Below are positions 1 to 8,610 of a stretch of DNA of 64,000 bases, one piece after another; positions within the stretch are counted from its first letter, which is position 1; each line of letters begins with the position of its first letter. Source of the stretch: Agathobaculum sp. Marseille-P7918 (GTDB taxonomy: Bacteria; Bacillota; Clostridia; Oscillospirales; Butyricicoccaceae). The position numbers and the translations under genes are program-made. The notes under the pieces were generated by a model. It did not search any database. It was not told the origin of the DNA and worked only from the letters and a program-made list of their open reading frames with translations. Where the stretch lies: positions 62,001 through 126,000 of the forward strand of contig NZ_UYYD01000001.1 of NCBI RefSeq assembly GCF_900625105.1, in the 5' to 3' direction.

Positions 1-1003
1 GCTGCGTGCGCTGGGTTACAGTGATGCAGCCGGCGGCGATTTTACTTACGCACAGGCGATTCCGTTTGGTGAGTCGATCGGTCTGGTGGACTATGCCAAC
101 TGCGATCAGAGCAACTTCCTGCGCGATCATGTTGCAGCGATGAGCCTGACGGCGCTCAACACGGATGTCAAGGGTGAAAAAGATACCGCCCTGCTGAAGA
201 AGTTGGTAGCGGACGGCGCAGTAGATAAGAGCAAGGCGGACAACCTGCTGACGTTCTTCGGCCGTTACAACGATTATATGGATGCTTCCAAACAGATGAA
301 TGGTGCAACCAAATCGGATATGTCGGCTAACATTGTAGCGGATGTGACGATGAGCGGCGTCAAGGTGATGGATCTGTCCATGCCGCTGCGCATGAAGATG
401 GATCTGAATACGGCGCATATGGATCAGTCCAAGATCGCAGTGACCGGAACGGTCAAGATGGAAATGAACGAAGCACTGGTGGAACCGGGTGCGGAGACCA
501 CCATCAATCAGGATATTGCTTACTACTATACCGACGGCGTTTATTACATGAACATGGGTGGCCAGAAGGTCAAGATGGATATGTCTTTTGAAGATGTGAT
601 GGCGCAGCTGGGCGATCTGACCGGCATGCAGTCCTCCGAACCGCTTTGCCTGATTGAGTCCATCAGCGAGTCGGGCAGCGCGATGACAGTGCAGTATTCT
701 TCGTCCGGCGTGAACGCATTGGTCAATTCGGTTCTGGCCAATATGGGCATGGATCCAAATACGGTCGATATCAGCGTTCAGCTGGAAGATATGACCTCCA
801 AGGTAACGGTATCCGGCGGCAGCATCAAGAATATGGGCATGACGATGAAGATGTCGATGACCGTGGAAGGTGAGACGGTCACCATGAACATGAGCATGGA
901 TTGCGACGTCAACGCACTGGGCGGCAACGTAACGGTGACGCTGCCGAACGATCTGGATACCTATGTGGATATGATCGGCGGCGCAAACGCTCCCGCAGCA
1001 TAA
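1..1003 (+). CDS. SLH-type surface protein with Met-rich C-terminal domain (5' partial)
   Basis: The frame is open from base 2, so the start codon lies before the window. The first residues (LRALGY) and the later FLRDHVAAMS segment match the complete paralogue at 3597..4754 (LRALGY, FLRDDVAAAS), which shows this is the end of an SLH-type N-terminal region. From about base 300 onward the protein becomes a beta-rich domain with many methionines (for example MTMKMSMTVEG), reminiscent of secreted lipoprotein-like beta domains. I do not recognise a precise family. It is probably exported and attached to the envelope. A strong terminator follows 34 bases after the stop. GTG at base 86 is not the true start, because the homology continues upstream of it. 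Confidence 0.75.
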   Translation, partial: LRALGYSDAAGGDFTYAQAIPFGESIGLVDYANCDQSNFLRDHVAAMSLTALNTDVKGEKDTALLKKLVADGAVDKSKADNLLTFFGRYNDYMDASKQMNGATKSDMSANIVADVTMSGVKVMDLSMPLRMKMDLNTAHMDQSKIAVTGTVKMEMNEALVEPGAETTINQDIAYYYTDGVYYMNMGGQKVKMDMSFEDVMAQLGDLTGMQSSEPLCLIESISESGSAMTVQYSSSGVNALVNSVLANMGMDPNTVDISVQLEDMTSKVTVSGGSIKNMGMTMKMSMTVEGETVTMNMSMDCDVNALGGNVTVTLPNDLDTYVDMIGGANAPAA

Positions 1004-1036
1004 CGATTTTTCAAATCCTATCAAGGGCTTCTTATC

Positions 1037-1069
1037 AAAAAAACCGGCGGAACTTCCGCCGGTTTTTTC
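1037..1069. terminator. Bidirectional rho-independent terminator
   Basis: An inverted repeat CCGGCGGAA/TTCCGCCGG is flanked by a run of A on the left and a run of T on the right. It can therefore end transcription from the surface-protein gene on the plus strand and from the kinase gene on the minus strand. Confidence 0.85.
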
Positions 1070-1172
1070 TGCATTTTTCGGTTTACTCAGGACGATGGAG
1101 CAGTACGGACGAATAAAAGATCCCATCCTTCCATTCAAAACGCGCTGTCCCATGATAATGCTTTGCGGTGAC

Positions 1173-2429
1173 TTAAACGGATTGTGTTCCAAAACCGAAT
1201 CCTCTATGCTTGGTGGAGCGCAGGTGGCCGGATTCCCATTGCGGGGATTCCTGACAGCTGTTATCCACGGTGATGACCAGATGGGACGCCCGGTCCTGAC
1301 AAATCCGCACCTGAATAAAACGATCGCCTGGTATGCTGGCGCAGGCTTCCAATGCGATTTCCAGCAGGTTGCCGATCAGGGAGCAGAGCTCGGTTTCCGG
1401 AATAACGGTATCATCGCCCATCTGGACGGAAATGTCCCAATCGATAGCATTCTGCATTGCCTGTTCGGCATAGTAGTGCAGCACAGCATTGACCGCAAGG
1501 TTTTTGCAGTAGAGCTGCGGAGCGTCGAGCGGCAGGGCTTTGATATGCGCATGCACATAATTGGAAACCGATTGCAGGTCGCCGCTTTGGATATATCCCT
1601 GTAAGGCAACGAAATGATGGCGCAGGTCATGCCGGGCGCGGCGGGTTTCCTCCATGTTTTTTTGCAGCAGGCGGTATTGAGCGGACTGCATTTGCAGGAT
1701 TTCGTTTTCCTGTTCCAGACGCATTTCCTGACCCAGTCCGCGTGCCATCAAATAAAACATCAGATAGAGGAACAAGAGCAGGCACAGCAAAATAAAAGTC
1801 ATGACCGGGTATATGATCATCATACGGCCGGTGTAGAGCGTGTTGTAGTCCAGCGGCTGGATAAAAATATTGATGCCGATAAAAACAACCGGCAGAAGCC
1901 AGAATACATACCAGGTAGTTGGCATCTCCCATTCGGACAGGAGCCATCGCGCGGCGTGAGTGGCGGGATACCAGACGCAAGCGAGCACGGCCCAGCAAAG
2001 CAGGATATGGATGGCAACACCGGGAAGGGTAAACCATGGCGAATGGTTTTCTGGGGCAAGCAGGGCATCCGCGGTGGTAGCCAAGTTGGTTAGGCAGGAA
2101 AAGACCGCGCACACAGCCAGAAAAACACTGATGGTTTTCCAGACGGATAAATCGGAGATCCAGCAATAGAATACAGCGAAAGCCACCAGCGACGGAGCAA
2201 GCCAGGTGTTGGATTTCCAGGAAAGGGTATTACAAATCAGGCCGCCGGCAACCGTCCAAAGCACGAGAAAGGGAAGCCCGAGCGAAACCAGCGCGTGCGC
2301 AGAACGTTTCAATTTGCCCTTCAAGGGTAAGAAACATAAAACAGCGGCCGGAATGACAACGCTCAGCTCCAGTATGGGGCGCAGCGCATTGTATTCCGGC
2401 GCAAGATGAATGAACGCGTCCATCTGCAT
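1173..2429 (-). CDS. GHKL-family sensor histidine kinase, truncated and probably inactive
   Basis: The product has 418 residues. The N-terminal half holds about six hydrophobic membrane segments. A coiled region and the phospho-acceptor motif RHDLRHH (His267) follow, then a GHKL ATPase domain ending in GFGFGTQSV, as in AgrC-like quorum or citrate-type kinases. Two defects are visible. The N-box reads GNLLEIALEAC, with Ile358 where Mg-binding Asn is expected (ATC for AAC). The frame also stops with TAA at 1175-1173, although the next 29 codons, down to a TAA at 1083, still encode the usual tail (HYHGTARFEWKDGIFY). I place the start at ATG 2429, behind AAGGGGTGG. No response regulator is adjacent. 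The family assignment is firm; a functional kinase is unlikely. Confidence 0.8.
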   Translation of the reverse strand: MQMDAFIHLAPEYNALRPILELSVVIPAAVLCFLPLKGKLKRSAHALVSLGLPFLVLWTVAGGLICNTLSWKSNTWLAPSLVAFAVFYCWISDLSVWKTISVFLAVCAVFSCLTNLATTADALLAPENHSPWFTLPGVAIHILLCWAVLACVWYPATHAARWLLSEWEMPTTWYVFWLLPVVFIGINIFIQPLDYNTLYTGRMMIIYPVMTFILLCLLLFLYLMFYLMARGLGQEMRLEQENEILQMQSAQYRLLQKNMEETRRARHDLRHHFVALQGYIQSGDLQSVSNYVHAHIKALPLDAPQLYCKNLAVNAVLHYYAEQAMQNAIDWDISVQMGDDTVIPETELCSLIGNLLEIALEACASIPGDRFIQVRICQDRASHLVITVDNSCQESPQWESGHLRSTKHRGFGFGTQSV

Positions 2430-2551
2430 GGCAAACCACCCCTTATGTCTTATTGTATCACAAGTTGGGCAGATGGTGGTGGTGATCTGCAATTTTTTGT
2501 CAGGCGCTATGCGGGAAAAGCGGCTGTGATGCGTATGAATTCATGGGACGC

Positions 2552-3493
2552 TCAGTGGAGTTCCTGGATCAATGCTTTCATTTTTTGTGCCGAGCTTTGC
2601 AGGCGGCTGAGTTCCTCTGCGGACAGCGGAATATCGAGCACAGCTTCGACGCCGTTTCGACCCACGATCGAAGGCAGGCCTAGGCAAATCCCGTCCACGC
2701 CGTAATGTCCGCGGATCAGAGAGGATACCGGCAGGACGGAATGTTCGTCGCGGACAATCGCCTCTGCAATGCGGCGGACCGCCATGCCGATGCCGTAGTA
2801 GGTGGCGCCTTTGCTTTCGATGATGGAATACGCAGCATCGCGCACACTTTCGTAAATATGATGCAGCAGCTCGGCAGGCTCGGCAATGCCGGTGATGCGG
2901 CAATAGTCGTCCAGATCCACGCCGGACAGATTGGCGCTCGACCATACGGCCAGTTCGCTGTCGCCGTGTTCACCGATGATGAAGGCATGCACATTGCGGC
3001 TGTCCACACCGAGCTTTTGGCCGACCAGATATTTGAGCCGCGCGGTGTCCAGCACCGTGCCCGAGCCGATCACATGACCGGCCGGGAAGCCGGAAAGCTG
3101 CTGCGCCATGCAGGTGAGCACGTCCACTGGGTTGGACACGATCAGCAGCACGGCGTCGCGGTTGACGGCGGTCAGCTGCTCCATGATGGAGGACAGGATC
3201 ACACGGTTTCGGTGCAGCAGCTCAATGCGCGTTTCACCGGGCTTCTGGTTGGCGCCTGCGGCAATGATGACCAGACCGCATGCGGCCAGATCGCCATAGT
3301 CTCCGGCGCGCACAAAGCAGGGTTTTGCAAAAGAAACCCCGTGGTTGATATCCGCGGCTTCGCCTTCCGCCTTTTTGCGGTTCATGTCCACGAGCACCAC
3401 TTCGGAAAACAGGCCGGAAACCGCCAGCGTATAGGCACAGGTGGCGCCCACAAAACCGACGCCGATCACACCGCATTTTTGCATACTGGTCAA
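2552..3493 (-). CDS. ldh: L-lactate dehydrogenase
   Basis: This NAD-dependent enzyme interconverts pyruvate and L-lactate in the cytoplasm and regenerates NAD during fermentation. The sequence shows the N-terminal Rossmann motif GVIGVGFVGAT, the mobile substrate loop GANQKPGETR, the NPVDVLT stretch, and the catalytic His in IIGEHGDSE. The length of about 313 residues is usual for the LDH/MDH family. I chose TTG at 3493 as the start because GGGAG lies 8 bases upstream; ATG at 3484 is the alternative. It is transcribed alone, toward the kinase gene and divergently from the surface protein at 3597. Confidence 0.92.
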   Translation of the reverse strand: MTSMQKCGVIGVGFVGATCAYTLAVSGLFSEVVLVDMNRKKAEGEAADINHGVSFAKPCFVRAGDYGDLAACGLVIIAAGANQKPGETRIELLHRNRVILSSIMEQLTAVNRDAVLLIVSNPVDVLTCMAQQLSGFPAGHVIGSGTVLDTARLKYLVGQKLGVDSRNVHAFIIGEHGDSELAVWSSANLSGVDLDDYCRITGIAEPAELLHHIYESVRDAAYSIIESKGATYYGIGMAVRRIAEAIVRDEHSVLPVSSLIRGHYGVDGICLGLPSIVGRNGVEAVLDIPLSAEELSRLQSSAQKMKALIQELH

Positions 3494-3596
3494 ATCGAAC
3501 ACTCCCTTTCTTTGGGGTAGTATGTCCGTTTTCTGTTGGAAAAACCGCAAATGTATGATAAGATAAAAAGACCGAAGAATGAAGGAGCGTATGACA

Positions 3597-4754
3597 ATGA
3601 GACATTGGTTTCGAGCGGCGATCGCCGGAGCGTTATTGGCCGGTGCGTTAACGGTTTCGGCAGCTGCTGCGGATAATACGGTGTGTGCCGAGCACTTGCA
3701 GGATTTGGGGCTGTTTCAGGGAACCGAGCAGGGCTATGAGCTGGACCGTGCGCCCACGCGCGGCGAGGCAGCGGTCATGCTGGTGCGCCTGCTGGGAGAA
3801 GAACAGTCCGCGCTGACGCTTACCTATTCTGCGCCGTTTACCGATTTGCAGGATTGGGAAAAGCCTTATGTGCAATATCTGTATGAGATCGGTGCGACGA
3901 CCGGTGTGTCGGCGACCGAATTTGCCCCCGAGGAATCCTGCACTGCACAGATGTATGCGGCGTTTGTCCTGCGCGCCCTTGGATATACCGAGGCGGACGG
4001 TGACTTTACTTATACGGACGTGGACGTCTTTGCGCAGCAAATCGGGTTGTATGATGCCGCGGTGATCGATACGGCAGACTTTTTGCGCGACGATGTGGCG
4101 GCTGCCAGCTACACGGCTTTGTCGCTCCCACCGAAGGACAGCGAACAAACGCTGCTGGAGCAGTTGGTTGCGGACGGCGCGGTGGACGCGCAGGCGGCCG
4201 AGCCGTATCAGGCGCTGTTTGACACCTATGCGCAGTATCGCACAGCGACGGCAGACATGGCTGCGCTGGAGCAATTTGCCGTGCGCGGCGGTTTGGAAGC
4301 CAATGTGATATCCGACGGGAAGAGCAGCCTGACCGTGCAGACGCAGGATTATACGACGGCCAACCGCACGGACGGCACGGCGGTTTCGGAAGGAACGGTC
4401 ACGCTGGACGCGCCGATGGTGGATGCCTATACGCAGGCCTATCGCCGAGATGCAGCTGATTTGTCCGGAGCAGAGAAAACTGCGCTGCTGTATGGATATG
4501 GCACGGTACCGCTGGCTTGCGTGCAGTCCGTGGAGCGGTCGGGGAATGACTGGACGTTCTCGTTTACCGGCCTGCCCGCCCAGTATGATGGCGGTCTGTG
4601 GGCGTTGTCGCATTCCGGCATCGCGTTGGAACAGGGGGAAGATGCAGTACTGGTGCAGACCGTACGGAACGGTCACATTGCGTCGCAGGTGCTGCGTGTT
4701 TCGACCGCAACACTGCAAGCCGAGCTTTCCGGTGCACTGGAAGAAGTGCGCTGA
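3597..4754 (+). CDS. SLH-domain surface protein
   Basis: The product has 385 residues. A signal peptide (about residues 1-26, hydrophobic core then SAAAAD) is followed by SLH-like repeats: RGEAAVMLVRLLG near residue 50, then a repeat with PFTDLQDWEKPYVQYLYEIG and AAFVLRALGY. SLH modules usually tether proteins to pyruvylated wall polymers. The C-terminal half (from about residue 190) is a beta-rich domain of unknown function, shorter in methionine than its paralogue at the window start. The start at 3597 has AAGGAG 9 bases upstream; ATGs at 3579 and 3591 fit less well. A strong terminator follows. Confidence 0.75.
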   Translation: MRHWFRAAIAGALLAGALTVSAAAADNTVCAEHLQDLGLFQGTEQGYELDRAPTRGEAAVMLVRLLGEEQSALTLTYSAPFTDLQDWEKPYVQYLYEIGATTGVSATEFAPEESCTAQMYAAFVLRALGYTEADGDFTYTDVDVFAQQIGLYDAAVIDTADFLRDDVAAASYTALSLPPKDSEQTLLEQLVADGAVDAQAAEPYQALFDTYAQYRTATADMAALEQFAVRGGLEANVISDGKSSLTVQTQDYTTANRTDGTAVSEGTVTLDAPMVDAYTQAYRRDAADLSGAEKTALLYGYGTVPLACVQSVERSGNDWTFSFTGLPAQYDGGLWALSHSGIALEQGEDAVLVQTVRNGHIASQVLRVSTATLQAELSGALEEVR

Positions 4755-4828
4755 GCATTGCTTCGAAAATCAATCGCCGGACGGCAGGGGAGAAGTTCCT
4801 TGCTGTCCGGCGGCTGCTTGATCGGGAT

Positions 4829-4862
4829 AAAAAAAGCACCGCCGATTGGCGGTGCTTTTTTT
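4829..4862. terminator. Bidirectional terminator
   Basis: GCACCGCC/GGCGGTGC stem with an A run on the left and a T run on the right, between the convergent surface-protein gene and nfnB. Confidence 0.88.
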
Positions 4863-4869
4863 ATGTTGT

Positions 4870-6261
4870 TTACTGCTTGTTCTTGATGTATTCGTCCATC
4901 GCAGCGGCAGCGCGCTTGCCCGCGCCCATCGCGAGAATAACGGTGGCAGCGCCGGTAACGGCGTCGCCGCCGGCGAACACACCGTCCTTGGACGTGATGC
5001 CGTGCTCATCATCCGCAATGATGCAGCCCTTGCGGTTGGTTTCCAGACCCGGGGTGGTGTGACGGATCAGCGGGTTCGGGCTGGTGCCGATCGCGGCGAT
5101 TACGCAGTCCAGATCGAGCGTAAACTCGCTGCCCGGCACGGGGACCGGACGGCGGCGGCCGGACTCATCCGGCTCACCCAGTTCCATCTGCTGGCACTTC
5201 ATGCCGGTGACGTTGTAATTCTCGTCCGACAGCACTTCGAGCGGCGCGGTCAGGAACTTGAAGATGATGCCCTCTTCCTTGGCGTGATGGATCTCTTCCA
5301 GACGCGCGGGCAGCTCCTTTTCCGAACGGCGGTAAACGATGTAAACCTCTTCCGCGCCCATGCGCTTGGCGCAGCGCGCCGCGTCCATGGCAACGTTGCC
5401 GCCGCCGACGACCGCAACCTTGTGCGCGTGGAAGATCGGGGTATCCGAGCCTTCCTTGTAGGCCTTCATCAGGTTGATGCGGGTCAGATACTCGTTAGCC
5501 GAGTACACGCCGTTTGCGTTTTCGCCCGGTACGCCCAGGAAGGACGGCAGGCCCGCGCCCGAGCCGACGAAAATCGCTTCATAGCCGTCGGCAAACAGCT
5601 CGTCGATGGTCTCCGAGCGGCCGACAACAAAGTTGAGCACAAATTCAACGCCGAGGTCCTTGAGCGTATCGATTTCCTTCTGTACGATCGCCTTGGGCAG
5701 ACGGAATTCCGGAATGCCGTACATCAGCACACCGCCCGCGGTGTGCAGCGCTTCGAATACGGTCACCTCGTAACCCATACGCGCCAGATCGCCCGCGCAG
5801 GTCAGGCCGGCAGGGCCGGCGCCTACGATCGCGCACTTGTGGCCGTTGGAAGCGGGCTTCACCGGCTTCTCTTCGCCATGCTCGCGCGCATAGTCGGCAA
5901 CAAAGCGCTCCAGACGGCCGATCGCGACCGGCTCGCCCTTGATGCCGCGCACACACTTCATCTCACACTGGGTTTCCTGCGGGCACACACGGCCGCAGAC
6001 AGCCGGCAGGGCAGAGGTCTCTTTGATCTTGGCGGCCGCTTCAAGGAACTTGCCTTCGGCGACCAGCGCGATAAACTCCGGGATCTTGACCTGAACCGGG
6101 CAGCCGGTGATGCAGGGCTTGTTCTTACAGTTGAGGCAGCGCTGTGCTTCTTCGATCGCCATTTCCGGCGTATAGCCCAGCGTTACTTCTTCGAAATTCT
6201 TATTGCGCACGTCCGGCGCCTGCTCGGGCATGGGCATCTTTTTCGGATTCATATTCGGCAT
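4870..6261 (-). CDS. nfnB: NfnB / GltA-type NADPH-binding flavoprotein (large subunit of ferredoxin-dependent transhydrogenase)
   Basis: The 463-residue product is homologous to the small subunit of glutamate synthase. An N-terminal double [4Fe-4S] domain shows CLNCKNKPCITGCP and VCGRVCPQETQCEMKC. An FAD site follows (IVGAGPAGLTCAG), then an NADPH site (VVGGGNVAMDAARC). The gene directly upstream encodes the small subunit. That pairing identifies electron-bifurcating NADH-dependent reduced ferredoxin:NADP oxidoreductase (NfnAB) rather than glutamate synthase, since no large GltB subunit is present. The start lies 2 bases after the nfnA stop, so translation is probably coupled. Databases often label this gene gltA. 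Confidence 0.9.
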   Translation of the reverse strand: MPNMNPKKMPMPEQAPDVRNKNFEEVTLGYTPEMAIEEAQRCLNCKNKPCITGCPVQVKIPEFIALVAEGKFLEAAAKIKETSALPAVCGRVCPQETQCEMKCVRGIKGEPVAIGRLERFVADYAREHGEEKPVKPASNGHKCAIVGAGPAGLTCAGDLARMGYEVTVFEALHTAGGVLMYGIPEFRLPKAIVQKEIDTLKDLGVEFVLNFVVGRSETIDELFADGYEAIFVGSGAGLPSFLGVPGENANGVYSANEYLTRINLMKAYKEGSDTPIFHAHKVAVVGGGNVAMDAARCAKRMGAEEVYIVYRRSEKELPARLEEIHHAKEEGIIFKFLTAPLEVLSDENYNVTGMKCQQMELGEPDESGRRRPVPVPGSEFTLDLDCVIAAIGTSPNPLIRHTTPGLETNRKGCIIADDEHGITSKDGVFAGGDAVTGAATVILAMGAGKRAAAAMDEYIKNKQ

Positions 6262-6263
6262 GA

Positions 6264-7115
6264 TTACTTGACCTCCATCTTGAACAGGTTGCAGTGGTCC
6301 TCGCGGCGTTCCACTGCCTGCTTTTCCTGTGCCTTGTACATCGCACCGCGGCGCATTGCACTGTCAAAATCGACAAGATGGCCGTCAAAGTCCGGGCCGT
6401 CCACGCAGGCGAACTTGGTCTCGCCGCCGACCGTCAGGCGGCAGCCGCCGCACATGCCGGTGCCGTCTACCATGATGGTGTTCATGGAAACGATGGTCTT
6501 GATGCCGTAGGGGCGGGTCACTTCGGAAACAAACTTCATCATAATCATCGGGCCGATCGCAATGACTGCGTCATACTGGTTGCCCGCGTCGATCAGTTCC
6601 TTGAGCTTGTCGGTGACGAAACCCTTGTGGCCATTCGAACCGTCGTCGGTCATAATATAAAGGTTGGTGGAAGCGGCCTTCATCTCATCTTCGAGGATGA
6701 TGATATCCTTGTTGCGGAAGCCAGCGATCAGGTCTACTTCACAGCCCATCTCATGCAGCTTCTTGGCCTGCGGATAGGCGATGGCACAGCCGAGGCCGCC
6801 GCCGACGACCGCAACCTTCTTCATGCCGTCAAATTCGCTTGCCTTGCCCAGCGGGCCGACAAAGTCATGCAGGCAGTCGCCTTCGTTCAGCGCGCCGAGC
6901 GCCATGGTCGTTGCGCCGACCTCCTGGAAAATAATCGTGACCGCACCCGTCTCGCGGTTATAGTCCGCAATGGTAAGCGGGATACGCTCGCCGTCCTCGC
7001 TCACGCGCAGGATAATAAACTGGCCGGGCTCGGCCTTGCGCGCCACATGCGGCGCGTCAATCACCATCAGCTTGGTGTTGGCGTTGAGCGTCTGCTTTTT
7101 CAAAATCTGATACAC
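6264..7115 (-). CDS. nfnA: NfnA: sulfide/dihydroorotate dehydrogenase-like FAD/NAD-binding protein
   Basis: The 283-residue product is the small subunit of NfnAB. An N-terminal ferredoxin-reductase-like FAD domain (QFIILRVSEDGERIPLTI) is followed by an NAD-binding domain (AVVGGGLGCAIAYP) and a C-terminal [2Fe-2S] cluster motif, GMCGGCRLTV then FACVDGP. It exchanges electrons with NADH while NfnB handles NADPH and ferredoxin, linking NAD, NADP and ferredoxin pools in anaerobes. It starts at GTG 7115 behind AAGGAGGT. The gene heads a two-gene operon with its own promoter. Confidence 0.9.
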   Translation of the reverse strand: MYQILKKQTLNANTKLMVIDAPHVARKAEPGQFIILRVSEDGERIPLTIADYNRETGAVTIIFQEVGATTMALGALNEGDCLHDFVGPLGKASEFDGMKKVAVVGGGLGCAIAYPQAKKLHEMGCEVDLIAGFRNKDIIILEDEMKAASTNLYIMTDDGSNGHKGFVTDKLKELIDAGNQYDAVIAIGPMIMMKFVSEVTRPYGIKTIVSMNTIMVDGTGMCGGCRLTVGGETKFACVDGPDFDGHLVDFDSAMRRGAMYKAQEKQAVERREDHCNLFKMEVK

Positions 7116-7157
7116 GAAATTTCGTACCTCCTTGCGTTTATCGCATCGAACATATCT

Positions 7158-7186
7158 ATTATACTGTCTATGCAGGTCGAACGCAA
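7158..7186 (-). promoter_or_regulatory. Sigma-A promoter of nfnAB
   Basis: On the minus strand TTGCGT and TATAAT are separated by 17 bases, about 45 bases upstream of the nfnA start. Confidence 0.7.
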
Positions 7187-7238
7187 GGAGAAATCCAGCC
7201 AGAAAGACAGATGTTTGTGTCCCAAAGACACGGTGAAT

Positions 7239-7499
7239 TTAGTAATTCAGCACAATTTTATCGCCGGGAACATAGCCAAGGTATTGTCCGTAGCGGATGG
7301 CATGCCAATCAGCACGGCGGCCGAGCACCTGAAGGCAGGCGCCGCATGGCGCGGTGCCGATGACCTCGGCTTGAGAAGAGGGCGACGCATAGATAGACAC
7401 GTCACCGGAAAAAGACTCGGCGGTTGCCGTCCGGCCGTGGATTGGTCTGCCGGAGTGCTGCAAGGAACGGTCATATGTAAGAACACGATGATACCGCAT
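7239..7499 (-). CDS. Small bacterial SH3-domain protein
   Basis: The 86-residue product has one SH3b-type fold from about residue 33 on (SIYASPSSQAEVIGTAP, then a WHAIRYGQYLGYVPG ending). SH3b modules usually bind peptidoglycan or act as small adaptors. No signal peptide is obvious, so its location is uncertain. ATG 7499 has a good AGGAGG site. It lies alone between nfnA and the ABC transporter and is read in the minus direction. Confidence 0.6.
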   Translation of the reverse strand: MRYHRVLTYDRSLQHSGRPIHGRTATAESFSGDVSIYASPSSQAEVIGTAPCGACLQVLGRRADWHAIRYGQYLGYVPGDKIVLNY

Positions 7500-7628
7500 A
7501 GGAATGCCTCCTGTAAATTAAGGTATTGTCAGGGTATGCAGGGGTGGCGAAAATGGTCACAGCGGAGCTTTGTTGTGGATATGACGAAAACGGACCGGAT
7601 TTTTATCGTGTTTTTGCTGATTTTTGGG

Positions 7629-7657
7629 TTGAATCTTTAAACAAGCCCATGTATAAT
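7629..7657 (+). promoter_or_regulatory. Promoter of the amino-acid ABC transporter operon
   Basis: TTGAAT, 17-base spacer, TATAAT, ending 57 bases before the lipoprotein start codon. Confidence 0.75.
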
Positions 7658-7713
7658 AAATCTTGTTTGAAATGTCCGGTAGAAAAACCGGCAATTGGGA
7701 GGAGAAGAAAACA

Positions 7714-8529
7714 ATGAAAAAGCTTTCTATTGCTATGCTGAGCATGCTGCTGGCTGGCTCGATGCTGCTGACCGGCTGCGGCGGCGGCAACGACGCGCAG
7801 ACGACCACGGACGATCAGTCTGACAGCACCGCTTCCGAGACCAATACGGATTATAAGCTGGCGGTTGACGGTACGCTGACCATGGCGACCAATGCGTTCT
7901 TTGAGCCGTATGAGTACTACGAGGGCGAAGAGATCGTCGGTATTGATGCTGAGGTTGGTAAGGCAATTGCGGATAAGCTGGGTCTGAACTTCGCAATTTC
8001 CGACATGGAGTTCGATTCGATCATCACTGCGGTTTCTTCCGGCAAGGCTGATATGGGTATGGCCGGCATGACCGTTACCCCGGACCGCGAAAAGAACGTT
8101 GATTTCTCGCGCACCTATGCAACCGGCGTACAGTCTATCATCGTTCCTGAGGGCTCTGATATCACTTCCCCGGACGATCTGGCTGGCAAGAAGATCGGCG
8201 TGCAGCAGGGCACCACGGGCGACCTGTACTGCACCGATGACTTTGGCGAAGAAGCGATGAGCCGTTACAGCAAGGGTACGGACGCCATCATGGCGCTGAC
8301 GCAGGGCAAGATTGACTGCGTTGTTATCGATAACGCTCCGGCGCAGAAGTATGTGGAAGCAAATGAGGGCCTGAAGATTCTGGATACCGCTTATGCGGAA
8401 GAGGATTACGCCATTGCATTTGCTAAGGACAACACCGCGCTGAAGGATGCGGTTGACGCTGCACTGGGCGAGCTGATTGAAGACGGCACGGTTCAGTCGA
8501 TCATTGATAAGTATATCACGGCGGACTAA
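7714..8529 (+). CDS. Amino-acid ABC transporter substrate-binding lipoprotein
   Basis: The product has 271 residues. A lipoprotein signal peptide ends in the lipobox LLTGC, so the mature protein is anchored outside the membrane. It is followed by a family-3 solute-binding domain with the signatures GIDAEVGKAIADKLG, FDSIITAVSSGKADM and GKKIGVQQGTTGD. This family delivers polar amino acids such as Glu, Gln, Arg or cystine to the permease encoded next; the precise substrate cannot be read from sequence. The start at 7714 has GGAGAAGAAA upstream; the in-frame ATG at 7663 would hide the signal peptide. Confidence 0.9.
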   Translation: MKKLSIAMLSMLLAGSMLLTGCGGGNDAQTTTDDQSDSTASETNTDYKLAVDGTLTMATNAFFEPYEYYEGEEIVGIDAEVGKAIADKLGLNFAISDMEFDSIITAVSSGKADMGMAGMTVTPDREKNVDFSRTYATGVQSIIVPEGSDITSPDDLAGKKIGVQQGTTGDLYCTDDFGEEAMSRYSKGTDAIMALTQGKIDCVVIDNAPAQKYVEANEGLKILDTAYAEEDYAIAFAKDNTALKDAVDAALGELIEDGTVQSIIDKYITAD

Positions 8530-8546
8530 GTGAGCAGAAAAAGCTG

Positions 8547-8572
8547 TGGGGACGGCCTTTTTGGCCGCCCCC
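8547..8572 (+). terminator. Intercistronic stem-loop
   Basis: GGGGACGGCC/GGCCGCCCCC hairpin with a T5 loop and no long T run after it, between the binding-protein gene and the permease gene. Such hairpins usually lower downstream expression so that the binding protein is made in excess. Confidence 0.6.
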
Positions 8573-8610
8573 TCTGCGCATATTAATCAATAAAAAGGGG
8601 GATTGTGCCG

